Source: Leifsonia sp. Root112D2
GTDB lineage: Bacteria > Actinomycetota > Actinomycetes > Actinomycetales > Microbacteriaceae
Assembly: GCF_001424905.1 (NCBI RefSeq)
Contig: NZ_LMCU01000002.1
Span: 124,001-188,000 of the forward strand
Length of the DNA stretch: 64,000 nt
Direction: 5' to 3'
The position numbers and the translations under genes are program-made. Within the stretch, counting starts at the first letter, position 1. Each line of letters opens with the position of its first letter. Positions 1 through 8,626 of the stretch are shown one piece after another. The notes beneath the pieces were generated by a model. That model had not been told where the DNA came from. It ran no database searches and saw only the letters and a list, made by a program, of their open reading frames with translations.

Positions 1-3000
1 GAGCCGCTGCAGCGACGCGATCAGCGCGGCAGCATCGGCGCTCGGAACCGACCCGTCGGCGCCCCACTCCTTCAGCAGCTCCCGCAGGCTCGTCGTCTTG
101 GCCAGAGCCTTGCTTGCGGCATCCAGGCCGGCTCCCACCTCGCCGGCGACGATGTGATCGCGGCTCGAATCGACGGCGCGGGCGAGCACGGATGCCTGCG
201 CAAGCAGCCGGCCACGCACGTTGCGTGCCACGTCGCCCGACTCGACAAGGTCGGCCACCTTACTGTGGAAGGCCGCAGCTTCATCCGCCGCCAGGCCGAT
301 GTGGCCGCGAACGTCGTCCGAATCGAACGCGTAGCTTCCCGATCCGACCTTGTAAACCGCGGCGCCGTCCTGCATCTTCACGAAGCTCACGCCCGGCGCA
401 TCGGCGGCGCTGATACCGCCCTCGTTCACAGCGTGTTCGCTGACCGCGGGAACGTGGATGAGGGCGGTAGTGTTCGCCGGAACCTTCACGTCGAGGGTGA
501 GCCTGTGATCGGTCACCTGCTTCCACGAAGAGAGGATCGTGCCATAGGGCGAGTCATGGGTGATGGAGGCGTGGGTCAGGCCGCCGCCGGGTCGTGGGGC
601 GATATCGAACGTCGAGTACCCAGGGCTGGTCGCCTTGATCCCGGCGATCGCGGAGTACATCCACTCGCCCACCGCACCGTAGGCGTAGTGATTGAATGAG
701 TTCATGCCGGGGTCCTGGAACGAGCCGTCTGGCCGGATGGCATCCCACCGCTCCCATGTCGTGGTCGCGCCCATCGCGACCTCGTACAGCCACGACGGAT
801 AGCCCTTTTGAAGCAGCAGCCGGTAGGCCACATCGTCGCGTCCGACGGCGGACAACGCCGGCAGAAGGTGCGGCGTTCCGAGGAATCCTGTGGACAGGTG
901 CCAGCCTTTGGCCTTGATCGCCTCGACGAAGCGGTCACCAACCGCGCTGAGGCGGTCCTGGGGAACAAGCCCCATCCCGATTGACATCGAATACGCCGCC
1001 TCCGAACCATTGTCGATCTTTCCGTCTGCGGCGATGAATCGCTTGACATAGGCGGCACGGATGCTGTCGAACAGTGCGCTGTACGTGTCGGCTTCCTGGT
1101 CGCGGCCCGTGGCCCTGGCCATCTCACTGAGCAATCGGGCATCGTAGGCGTAAAAGGCCGTGGCGATCAGGCTGTTGGAGGTGGGGTCGTCGACATTCAG
1201 CCAGTCGCCGATGCCGTGGCCGTCGGGCACGATTCCGTTGGGTGCAACCGATGTCCAGTATCCGACGAGACCGACCATCATCTTCCAGTTGTCCTCGATG
1301 ACACTGGCGTCGCCGTACTGCTTCCACAGCGCATAGGGAACGGTCACCCCCGCGTCGCCCCATCCGGCCGAGACACCACTTTCACCGACCCCCGGCTCGG
1401 TACCGGGCGCGACGCCTGGCAGCGCCCCGTTGGGGGCCTGCCGGAGCCGCAAATCCCTCAGCCATTTGGTCAGGAAGGCATACGCGTCCACGTTGAAGGT
1501 CGCAGTGTTGACGATGGCGTTGAGGTCGCCGGTATACCCCAGCCGCTCGTCGCGAGCGGGGGTGTCGGTCGGGACCGAGAGAAAGTTTCCGCGCACGCTC
1601 CACTCGATATTCGACTGCAACTGGTTCAGCATCGGGTCGGACGTGTCGAACGTGGAGATCGGCTGGTTGTCTGTACCCACCACGATTCCCGTGACATCCT
1701 TGGCCGCGGGTGCGGTTTTCAGGCCGGTGATTTCAACGTACCGAAAGCCGTGAAAGACGAAGCTCGGACTGTACTCGACGGTCCCGTCTTTGCCCAGGGT
1801 CACCGTCTCGGTCGCCTTCGCGGTGCGCAGATTGGCGGTGTAGAGCGTGCCATCGGGGTTGAGAACTTCGCCGTGACGAATCGTCACCACGTCGCCGGGC
1901 TTGCCCGTCAGTCGAACCCGCACCCAGCCGACCATGTTCTGGCCCATGTCGTAGATCGTCACGCCGTCGGCCGGAGTTGTCACGGTCTCGGTGGGCCGCT
2001 CTTCCGTGATTCGCACCGGCGGATCGGTCTGCGCATGCAACTCACCGACGACGGGGGTGTACACGTGGGCGGCAGACCAGCCGTCAGCCTTTCCGGGCTC
2101 GCTCCAGCCGTCGATTGCACGCCGGAAGTCGTACGTTTCACCCATCAGAAGGTCCGACTCGATGATGGGGCCAGGTGTCGTCTTCCACGACGCGTCAGAG
2201 GCCACGACAGTGGTCGTGCCGTCGTCGTGGGTGATCTCCAGCCTGCCGAGGAAGGCTGGGTCGGTTCCATAGCGGTGCGGTCCGATCCAGGCCAGGTTGC
2301 CCGCATACCAGCCCTCGCCCAACTCCGCACCGATGGTGTTGTCGCCCTGTCGCAGCAGGTCGGTCACGTCGTAAACCTGGTACTGCACCAGCTGGCTGTA
2401 GTCGGTCCACCCGGGCGCGAGCTCCTGATTTCCCACACGCTTGCCATTGATCTCGGCGCGGTAGACGCCGAGTGCGGTGGAGTACAGCCGTGCCGAGCGC
2501 ACGGGCTTGTCGACCCCGAAATCTTTGCGCAGCAGCGGAAGCGAAGAACGGGCGACGGTCGTGAACACGCCGGTCTCGACAACACCGGAGACGTTCAGGT
2601 GCCCATCGCTCACGGTGCCGATCGCGAACGGATTCACTCCGTCGGAGAAGTCCGTGTGAAAGAGCGTCTCGCCGCCCTTCGTGACCGTCACTTCGTTGAC
2701 GGTGCCTGACTCCCCCTGCGCCGTCCTGAATCCAACGGTGCCTGCCGATCGCAGCGGGATGGCACGAGTGTCGATGACGTTCCCGTCGATGCTTGTGGTA
2801 GCCGTGCCCGCATCCAGTTTGATGGTGGTCTCGTGCTCGGCCGCGAAACCGCCGGGCAGATCCTTGTCGGCAATCGCGACGTCACCAAGCGCCGCCCAGC
2901 TGCCGTTGACCTTGCTGAGCGGATGCAGATTGGGCGCCCCACGCGCAGAAAGCTGCCACATGTAGGTGTTCTTCACTTCGCTGGAATCGGCGTAGAAGAT

Positions 3001-3597
3001 GATCCCGAGGGCATCGGTGATGTTGCTGGTGCGTACTCGCAGCGTGTAGTCGCTCCACCCGATCCCGAGAGTTCCCTCGGGTGGGCCGCCGACCCACTCC
3101 GCGCCCCACAATTTGGCCGTCGTGGCGTCGGACTTGAGCGCTGTCTCGAATGTGCCCGGTTTGCTCCACTGGGTAGGAGCTCCCGCGCCATCCCAGACGC
3201 GAACACGCCACTGGTAGCTCGTTTTCGCCTGAAGATCGTCACCGGTGTATCGCACATTCACCGAATCGCTGCCCTTGACGCGTCCGCTGTCCCACACGTC
3301 GGGATTGTCGAATCCGTGGCCAGCGGTCGCGACCTGAATCTGTCGCGCCGTCTGTACTACACCGCGCTGCGGTCCCGTGAGCTGCCAGGAGAATTCCGGC
3401 GGCGCCGTGGGGATGCCCAGTGCTTTCTCGAGATGGTTCACCGTCAGCGACCCGACTGAAACGTCACTGGTCTTGACTTGGCTGGTCTTGACCTGGCCGA
3501 GGGCCACGGTGCCGTTGAGTGAGGCGATCACCAGAAGTGCGGCGATGGCCGGCCCCAGCGCGCGTCCCAGTGTTGTTCGGATACTCGAAAATCGCAC
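1..3597 (-). CDS. Secreted alpha-L-rhamnosidase, GH78 (3' end cut by window edge)
   Basis: Hydrolyses terminal alpha-L-rhamnose from plant or microbial glycans outside the cell. The reading frame is open for 1199 codons from a GTG at 3597 to base 1 and has no stop in the window, so the C-terminus is missing. The GTG has an AAGGGGG ribosome site about 7 nt upstream. Residues 1-33 form a signal peptide (RTTLGRALG, then a hydrophobic stretch). Fibronectin-like and jelly-roll rhamnosidase domains follow, then an (alpha/alpha)6 catalytic barrel. The barrel has the GH78 acid motif TDTPARDERLGYTGD and, further on, TTWERWD with the second carboxylate. After the family's C-terminal beta domain there is an extra helical tail of about 100 residues. 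A LacI-type operator lies directly upstream, so carbohydrate-induced control is likely. Family assignment is firm; substrate linkage is not known. Confidence 0.9.
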   Translation of the reverse strand, partial: MRFSSIRTTLGRALGPAIAALLVIASLNGTVALGQVKTSQVKTSDVSVGSLTVNHLEKALGIPTAPPEFSWQLTGPQRGVVQTARQIQVATAGHGFDNPDVWDSGRVKGSDSVNVRYTGDDLQAKTSYQWRVRVWDGAGAPTQWSKPGTFETALKSDATTAKLWGAEWVGGPPEGTLGIGWSDYTLRVRTSNITDALGIIFYADSSEVKNTYMWQLSARGAPNLHPLSKVNGSWAALGDVAIADKDLPGGFAAEHETTIKLDAGTATTSIDGNVIDTRAIPLRSAGTVGFRTAQGESGTVNEVTVTKGGETLFHTDFSDGVNPFAIGTVSDGHLNVSGVVETGVFTTVARSSLPLLRKDFGVDKPVRSARLYSTALGVYRAEINGKRVGNQELAPGWTDYSQLVQYQVYDVTDLLRQGDNTIGAELGEGWYAGNLAWIGPHRYGTDPAFLGRLEITHDDGTTTVVASDASWKTTPGPIIESDLLMGETYDFRRAIDGWSEPGKADGWSAAHVYTPVVGELHAQTDPPVRITEERPTETVTTPADGVTIYDMGQNMVGWVRVRLTGKPGDVVTIRHGEVLNPDGTLYTANLRTAKATETVTLGKDGTVEYSPSFVFHGFRYVEITGLKTAPAAKDVTGIVVGTDNQPISTFDTSDPMLNQLQSNIEWSVRGNFLSVPTDTPARDERLGYTGDLNAIVNTATFNVDAYAFLTKWLRDLRLRQAPNGALPGVAPGTEPGVGESGVSAGWGDAGVTVPYALWKQYGDASVIEDNWKMMVGLVGYWTSVAPNGIVPDGHGIGDWLNVDDPTSNSLIATAFYAYDARLLSEMARATGRDQEADTYSALFDSIRAAYVKRFIAADGKIDNGSEAAYSMSIGMGLVPQDRLSAVGDRFVEAIKAKGWHLSTGFLGTPHLLPALSAVGRDDVAYRLLLQKGYPSWLYEVAMGATTTWERWDAIRPDGSFQDPGMNSFNHYAYGAVGEWMYSAIAGIKATSPGYSTFDIAPRPGGGLTHASITHDSPYGTILSSWKQVTDHRLTLDVKVPANTTALIHVPAVSEHAVNEGGISAADAPGVSFVKMQDGAAVYKVGSGSYAFDSDDVRGHIGLAADEAAAFHSKVADLVESGDVARNVRGRLLAQASVLARAVDSSRDHIVAGEVGAGLDAASKALAKTTSLRELLKEWGADGSVPSADAAALIASLQRL

Positions 3598-3616
3598 AGT
3601 CGTCCCCCTTGACGAG

Positions 3617-3634
3617 AATTGAAACGTTTCGATT
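3617..3634 (-). promoter_or_regulatory. LacI-family operator upstream of the rhamnosidase
   Basis: The core GAAACGTTTC at 3621-3630 is a perfect palindrome with a central CG. Its flanks AATT and GATT extend the symmetry to 18 bp with one mismatch. This is the usual shape of LacI/GalR-family operators in actinobacteria. It sits about 20 nt upstream of the GTG start, where a repressor would block transcription. No lacI-type gene is visible in this window, so the regulator lies elsewhere. Confidence 0.65.
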
Positions 3635-3821
3635 CAAACTTGTCAGAGGCTATCGTTCTCGGCTGCGTGCGTCAACCCCCTCCATGCTCCCAGCCGGGAT
3701 ACGCGAGGGAAGCTGCCTGTCGAGGAAGTCGACAACCGCACCCCGCATAACAGCGGCACCGAACCCGGGGCAGGTCACTGACGCTGAACCTCGCCACCGA
3801 TTTACCAACCCCAGAAACCAC

Positions 3822-3849
3822 AAAAGCTCCTCCCAAGGGAAGAGCTTTT
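3822..3849. terminator. Short AT-bounded hairpin, possible bidirectional terminator
   Basis: AAAAGCTC..TCCC, an AA loop, then GGGA..GAGCTTTT form a stem with one mispair. The T-rich right arm fits an intrinsic terminator read on the plus strand, and the A-rich left arm one read on the minus strand. It abuts the IS-end-like repeats at 3850-3893, so it is more likely part of an insertion element's end than the terminator of a local gene. Confidence 0.45.
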
Positions 3850-3893
3850 ATGAACCATGTCCCGAGACATCTATGAACGATGTCCCGAGACAT
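3850..3893. repeat. Twin 14-bp near-palindromes, remnant of an IS481-like end
   Basis: ATGTCCCGAGACAT occurs twice, at 3857-3870 and 3880-3893, each preceded by TATGAAC. From memory, paired ATGTCTCGGGACAT motifs are typical of the terminal region of actinobacterial IS481-family elements. No transposase is left beside it, so this is probably a solo end. The link to IS481 is recalled, not computed here. Confidence 0.5.
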
Positions 3894-3899
3894 GACACT

Positions 3900-4430
3900 G
3901 TGGGCTGTTTACGAAACCCGTCAGGACGCGGATCGGGGTTCACTCGAGACCACGTTTTCCTCCAACGCCCTCTCGATTTTCCTCTGCCCAGACGTTTCTG
4001 GCCGCTCTAAACGCTAGCCCGCAGGACTCCCAGGCGGCAGAAGAGACCACTATCCGCGATTCTCCGGGGCTCCAGGGGCTTTCTGGGCCTCATTTCAAGT
4101 CATTCGATGCATGGATCGCATGGGTCTGGTCCCCCTTTGGGTCCCCTCTTCCGCGTCTCTGAAATACGCGCTGTAGAACCCAGACACCTCGTTCTGTCCC
4201 GCCGAAGCAACTCCTCCCGAAGTCGGCTACCTGACCAGTCAAGGGGTCTGGATCGAGAACGAGCGGTGGGTCCGGGCGTGGGTTAGCGATCTTGGTCCCT
4301 GCCCAAGGTGCGGCGATGCTCACGCCGGCCGCGGAGCCGGCAGGTAACCAGGCGAGTCCGGTGGCTACGAAGTGAAGCGACTGCTCGGCTTCCTCGAGGA
4401 TCGAGGGGCGTTCGACAAGCTCGTCCCGCT
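3900..4430. other. Gene-free stretch with decayed sequence
   Basis: Only short reading frames are present and none has a convincing ribosome site or recognisable motif. It lies between the IS-like end and the HEPN gene and is probably degenerate mobile-element debris at the island's left edge. Confidence 0.4.
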
Positions 4431-6410
4431 TCAGGCGACTCCTTGTCCGGCGTCATCGGAATTTGAGTTCTCAACTGCTGAGATGCAAAGGTCATCGTTC
4501 ATCTTGATCACCAGCGCCAAGATCAGGCGCAGTGCGACGAGGTAGGTCTTGAAGTGCGCCCCCTCGCCGTCGGCGCCGGCCTGGGATCCGTGCAGGTACC
4601 GATTGCGCAGGTTCGGCCCGTCGCTGAACCCCACGCGATTGAGGAAGTAGTTGAAGTAGTCCCCCTCCGCGTCAGTCAGCAGCGTGGAGTGGCGCGTCAC
4701 CCAGCCCCTTGCGACCATGGCCTCCACTTCCGCGCGTCCCATTTTCGAGAGGTGGTAGTAGTTCGCTGCTTGAGTGTTGAACAGCGACCCGAGGATGAGC
4801 AACTGCTCCACATTCGCGAACCGGACACGCTTGCCGGTGTTCTCGAGGACGCCGAGTCGGATCAGATGGTCGACGTTCGCCTTCTGGTATTCGTGGAAGT
4901 CACCGTAGGCCACTTGGTTCTTTAGGAGGAGTCCGGCTGCGTTTTCAGCACGCAGCCCCTTGTCGATGTAGTTCAGCCTCGATTGGTCGGAGAACAGAAG
5001 GTGAAGGATGCCGGCTATCTCTTGGCCTTCGGACGAGTAGACATACTTGCCCTCGAGGAGGCCGGGTATCTCCTTGTATCGAACCTGGTCCGACCCGATG
5101 GTGAGCAGATCTCGATCGAGTTCACCGTTCTCGACGAACAGGCCGAATTGGTTTGCGACGCTTTCCATCTCAGCGAAGAGATGCCGAACTTTCTGAAGGT
5201 ACGACGTACCGCCGCCAGACGGAGCGAACGAGAAGTTCGAGACTCCAAATTCCTCGACAAGATACGTCTCGAAGAACCAGGAGATGACCTGCTCCAGGTC
5301 AACATCGTGCGACTCTAGGAATCGGCGATACATGAGCGTCTGAAGTAGCGAACTCGTGTCCACGTTTCGAAATGCGACGCCCACCTTGTACTCGGCATGC
5401 CCAGTGAGGCCCATCACCCGTTCCATCACACCCAAGTGCGCTGGGTATGACGGAAGCGTCAGGAGCACTTGGCGATCGGCGAATTCAAATAGGTGCTGAA
5501 AGTTGTTGAGAATGCTCGGATTGTCGGCGGTCTCCTCGAGCCAGCGGCTGCTGTACGTGTATCGCCAGACCGATCCATCTGAGGAGTCCACCTCGAGCGC
5601 GACTGGTTCATCCTGGTCGTCGGAGATGCCAACCTCGCAACCGGTCTTGAACCCCTCGTTCTGGTCGAAGATCTTCGTGTTCAATTCTTCGCTGCGTCGC
5701 TTCGCCCGCAGCTTGAGCTTGGCGTCGATGCCAGCCTGAGCATGATCATTTGCGTTCGCAATCAGCCGCACATAGTTCAGGTTCGCGTCCTCGCCGTCGA
5801 TATAGCGCTCAAGCAGATTGCGGGCGTCCATCGATGTGAAGCTCCGTGGAAGATGTATCGCACCTCGCGCGTCCTTCTCCAGGTACTTGTGAACGAGGTA
5901 CTCGGCACCGCGAGGTGAAGTGAGCAACTCGTCCCGTATTTCGGTGTCATAGGCCTGCACGACGCTCCTGCTCGCGAGCATCTCGCCGAGGTGCACACCT
6001 GCCGCCTTCAGCGCGGGAAGGGCTGTCGCGCTATAGCAACGCTCGAAGGCCTTGTTGCGACCGAGAAGGTCAAGTAGATCCCCGTGAAACTCGTGGTCAA
6101 CCTCGGCTACAATTGCGGTGAAGTTCGAACTGTCAACCGCTGTAAAGAATCGCGCAACAGCACTGCGAATCTGCGGAGCCCGTGCCACGAGCTGATCGCG
6201 TTCTTCCTCAGTGCAGGAGTTCGGGAGCAATCGATGTTCGAGGTATTGCTGCACGTTGTGAAGCTCGAGAATGCCCATGACGTTTGTCGGAGCATTATTC
6301 GGATCGAATTGTGTGGCAAGTTCGACTACGCGCGGGGCATGCCAGCCGGCCGCCAGGTCATGCGCGCCATAGAACCGAACCCGTCGTAACTTCTCGTCCT
6401 CCTCGCTCAC
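4431..6410 (-). CDS. Large uncharacterised protein with C-terminal HEPN-type RNxxxH motif
   Basis: About 659 residues with no signal peptide or membrane segment, so probably cytoplasmic. The start is taken as GTG at 6410 because AAGAGGGG lies 8 nt upstream; another GTG at 6461, 2 nt after the upstream gene, is possible. The N-terminal two thirds show no family I can name. Near the C-terminus, in a helical region, is NLRNRYLHG (about residues 600-608). This gives the canonical R-N-x3-H of HEPN ribonucleases, followed by a long hydrophobic helix as in that fold. HEPN proteins of this size are common in abortive-infection and other anti-phage systems, but nuclease activity is only inferred. The gene is co-directional with and close to the small membrane protein upstream, suggesting a two-gene unit. 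Confidence 0.75.
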   Translation of the reverse strand: MSEEDEKLRRVRFYGAHDLAAGWHAPRVVELATQFDPNNAPTNVMGILELHNVQQYLEHRLLPNSCTEEERDQLVARAPQIRSAVARFFTAVDSSNFTAIVAEVDHEFHGDLLDLLGRNKAFERCYSATALPALKAAGVHLGEMLASRSVVQAYDTEIRDELLTSPRGAEYLVHKYLEKDARGAIHLPRSFTSMDARNLLERYIDGEDANLNYVRLIANANDHAQAGIDAKLKLRAKRRSEELNTKIFDQNEGFKTGCEVGISDDQDEPVALEVDSSDGSVWRYTYSSRWLEETADNPSILNNFQHLFEFADRQVLLTLPSYPAHLGVMERVMGLTGHAEYKVGVAFRNVDTSSLLQTLMYRRFLESHDVDLEQVISWFFETYLVEEFGVSNFSFAPSGGGTSYLQKVRHLFAEMESVANQFGLFVENGELDRDLLTIGSDQVRYKEIPGLLEGKYVYSSEGQEIAGILHLLFSDQSRLNYIDKGLRAENAAGLLLKNQVAYGDFHEYQKANVDHLIRLGVLENTGKRVRFANVEQLLILGSLFNTQAANYYHLSKMGRAEVEAMVARGWVTRHSTLLTDAEGDYFNYFLNRVGFSDGPNLRNRYLHGSQAGADGEGAHFKTYLVALRLILALVIKMNDDLCISAVENSNSDDAGQGVA

Positions 6411-6463
6411 TTGCCTACCCCTCTTAGTCGCGCAATCTGAAGCAACTTCATCGCTGCGCACCT

Positions 6464-6769
6464 CTAGTTAAGTGTCACAATCACGGCGATGATCGCCACC
6501 ACCATCGATGCACCGGCGATGGCGAGCGACGCGATCGCGATGCCAGTGCTAAGGCGTTGCGCACGGTCTGCGTCCTCCTTGGCATTGCGAGCGACCTCAA
6601 GGCTGGCGTTCAGCGCGAGTATGACGCGCTCGAGCTCCTGCGCTGTGCGCATAGTCGCCTTCGCAGTGTTCTTCCGATGCTTGTCTCGCGTAGCGGCAGC
6701 CCTGACGATGCCGTCGGAGATTCCAGAGAGGTCAGGCGTGTTCAACGCGCCTCCGTCGAAGAAGCTCAT
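6464..6769 (-). CDS. Small membrane-anchored coiled-coil protein
   Basis: 101 residues. The N-terminal part is polar, the middle is an amphipathic, coiled-coil-like helix (about residues 40-72, rich in A, E, R and K), and the last 25 residues form one strongly hydrophobic transmembrane helix (IAIASLAIAGASMVVAIIAV). It is therefore a likely tail-anchored or inner-membrane partner. It ends at 6464 just before the large HEPN gene, so the two are probably transcribed together. I recognise no family. By analogy with two-gene abortive systems it could tether or control the HEPN protein, but that is a guess. The ribosome site is weak. Confidence 0.7.
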   Translation of the reverse strand: MSFFDGGALNTPDLSGISDGIVRAAATRDKHRKNTAKATMRTAQELERVILALNASLEVARNAKEDADRAQRLSTGIAIASLAIAGASMVVAIIAVIVTLN

Positions 6770-6947
6770 ACGCCCATCATGGCTGCCTAGCGGGCTCTCG
6801 TCGAGGGCCGTTGGGGTACCGGCTGGGGTTTGGGGAACGCGAAAGCCCCGCTGAGAGAATCGCGACTTGGGCGATGGATTGCGTCCCTACATCGTTGCAC
6901 GGCACGACCCATCAATGTGCGTACTCAAGAAGGGCCATCATTAGAGG

Positions 6948-8030
6948 ATGTTGAAGATCAAGCCAGAGGGACGGAACCTGACCGCGACACAGGCCAAGGT
7001 TCTAGACGATGAGTTCTTTACCTCGCGGCCGTTTCAATACTTCAACTCGCGAATCAGTTCGGTGCTCGACGCCGAAGAAGGGCCAGCCCACGCCAATGCG
7101 AAGGCGGCCGAAAAGTTCTTCAGGGTCCTGAACCTGTCTGACACGAACCGCGTTCTTGAATTTGACGAGCGAGACCGCAGGCTCCAGGTCGCCGCCGATG
7201 CCTTCGCTCTTCGTCACCACGTTGCCGAGGGTCTAATCCGGTTCCTTCATGCCCTGACCGTGTTTGTGGAACCGACGGGCGACGCCCGCTGCACTTGGCG
7301 AGCGATCGCTGATGGCCCGATCAACCTTCTGGACGTGGCTAAACAACTCGTCGAGCGCATGAACACAGACCAAGGCCTGTTCGCGCCGCTCTTTCTCGCC
7401 ACCGGGATTGAGGACTCGGAGGCATCGCGTGGCGCAGTGGAGAACGCACTAGCCTGGGCCAATCACGCCATCAGGTTGCTCACCGATGAGGAACTGACAA
7501 CTAATACGGCCCACAACAAGTTCAAGCACGGTCTAGCCGTTAGAGGGCGAGACGATCTACGGCTGGAATTCCTACCGGCAGATGCGATCCCCGATGGTGG
7601 CGGAGATATTCCGCTGAGCGCGTTCCAAGGCTCCATTCCCGTATTCGACCGCCCTCTAGTGACGTACCTCGGCCGCCCGAACGGCAAGCCGAAGCTCGGG
7701 CTGGAGGTGACGACCCTCCGGATCGACGTCCCATCAGTTCTGGCTGAAGCTTGGATGATGGCGAATGTCTATGGAGCGCTGTTTCATGTTGCCGCCGCCA
7801 AGCACTTCGCTGGGACCGATGTCGAAATCGCGCCATACCCCACACTGCCCGCCGGGCGACGGCCCGACCAGCTCCTGAACGGTCAGGTTCTCGGGCTCCG
7901 GCAATCGGTGACAACGCCACCAGACGGGACCTCAGCCGCTCGCGACACCCGATTGTTCCGGCACGGAAGCTCGATGTCCCTAGAGATCGACTTCAACAAC
8001 CAAATGAGCGGCACAATCGTTGAAGGCTGA
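6948..8030 (+). CDS. Uncharacterised protein with degenerate HEPN-like motif
   Basis: 360 residues, soluble, unrecognised. The N-terminal half is helical. Residues 189-194 read HNKFKH, which fits the R-N-x3-H spacing of HEPN RNases with the arginine replaced by histidine. HHVAEGLIRFLHALT (about residues 90-104) is another histidine-rich helix. The C-terminal part looks like mixed alpha/beta. It is divergent from the HEPN/membrane pair, with about 180 bp between the starts, so a shared regulatory region is possible. The ATG at 6948 has AGAGG immediately before it, which is too close for a normal ribosome site, so the start is uncertain. Membership of the HEPN fold is a hypothesis from one motif. 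Confidence 0.65.
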   Translation: MLKIKPEGRNLTATQAKVLDDEFFTSRPFQYFNSRISSVLDAEEGPAHANAKAAEKFFRVLNLSDTNRVLEFDERDRRLQVAADAFALRHHVAEGLIRFLHALTVFVEPTGDARCTWRAIADGPINLLDVAKQLVERMNTDQGLFAPLFLATGIEDSEASRGAVENALAWANHAIRLLTDEELTTNTAHNKFKHGLAVRGRDDLRLEFLPADAIPDGGGDIPLSAFQGSIPVFDRPLVTYLGRPNGKPKLGLEVTTLRIDVPSVLAEAWMMANVYGALFHVAAAKHFAGTDVEIAPYPTLPAGRRPDQLLNGQVLGLRQSVTTPPDGTSAARDTRLFRHGSSMSLEIDFNNQMSGTIVEG

Positions 8031-8315
8031 CCGGCGCTCAGGTCCGTACCCGCCCATTCCGTGAGTCGAAGTAGAAGCTGCGCCGAGGAATCTTCTGCGC
8101 CCCGCGGTGAGCCATCCTCAGCCTGCTGCAGAAAAACGTCCTCGACCGTCGCTCCTGGACCACCCGTGAGCAACTGCGGATTGCGATCGTGACCTGGGTC
8201 GAGCGAACCTACCACCCGCGGCGTCGACAAGCGGCGCTGGTCGTTTGACGCCGGTCGAGTTCGAGGCCATCATGAACACGCCAGCCGCACTGGCTGCGTG
8301 ACTAGAAACTGTCAC
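8031..8315. other. Gap with no supported gene
   Basis: Lies between the 360-residue gene and the truncated gene at 8316. Only short overlapping frames without ribosome sites are seen. It may hold the scrambled 3' remainder of the truncated minus-strand gene. Confidence 0.35.
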
Positions 8316-8540
8316 CTACCAGGGCAGCAGACCCCGGGCGCCTTTCGCCTCAGACTTGCGGAGGGCACCACGAGCGCCCTTCTTCTCACCGTCGGTGACA
8401 GCCGTGACCTCGAGAGCGACGGTTCCGTCCAGCGAGAGGTAGTCGACTCCGCCGTGGGTGTCCGCGTGCGTGAGCTCGATACCCATCACCCGCTCGACGA
8501 TCTGCTTCGCGACGGCTTCGTTCGGGCGCTCCTGATTCAT
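8316..8540 (-). pseudogene. Truncated nuclease-like fragment
   Basis: 74 residues starting MNQERPNEAVAKQIVERV. The segment GGVDYLSLDGTVALEVTAV resembles the start of a restriction-type core, with an acidic residue followed by E-V-T, as in short actinobacterial proteins that I recall being roughly three times longer. The frame stops soon after (RGLLPW) with no fold completed. It sits in an island with HEPN-like genes. I read it as the N-terminal stub of a defence or recombination nuclease whose 3' part was lost. It could also be a genuine small protein. Confidence 0.4.
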
Positions 8541-8626
8541 CGCCCCCTCTTTCGCTCGCGAATGCCCTACGGGTGTTCCTGAAGTCGTTGTGTCGAGACT
8601 TCTCGTCCGCTGCGAGAATTGGGTCC

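Noticed and set aside
1216..2709. 497-codon open frame on the plus strand
   Set aside because: Antisense to the rhamnosidase, whose GH78 motifs are read on the minus strand; composition is typical of a high-GC shadow frame.
4090..4323. 77-residue minus-strand frame left of the HEPN gene
   Set aside because: No ribosome site and no recognisable product; may be old mobile debris but cannot be supported as a gene.
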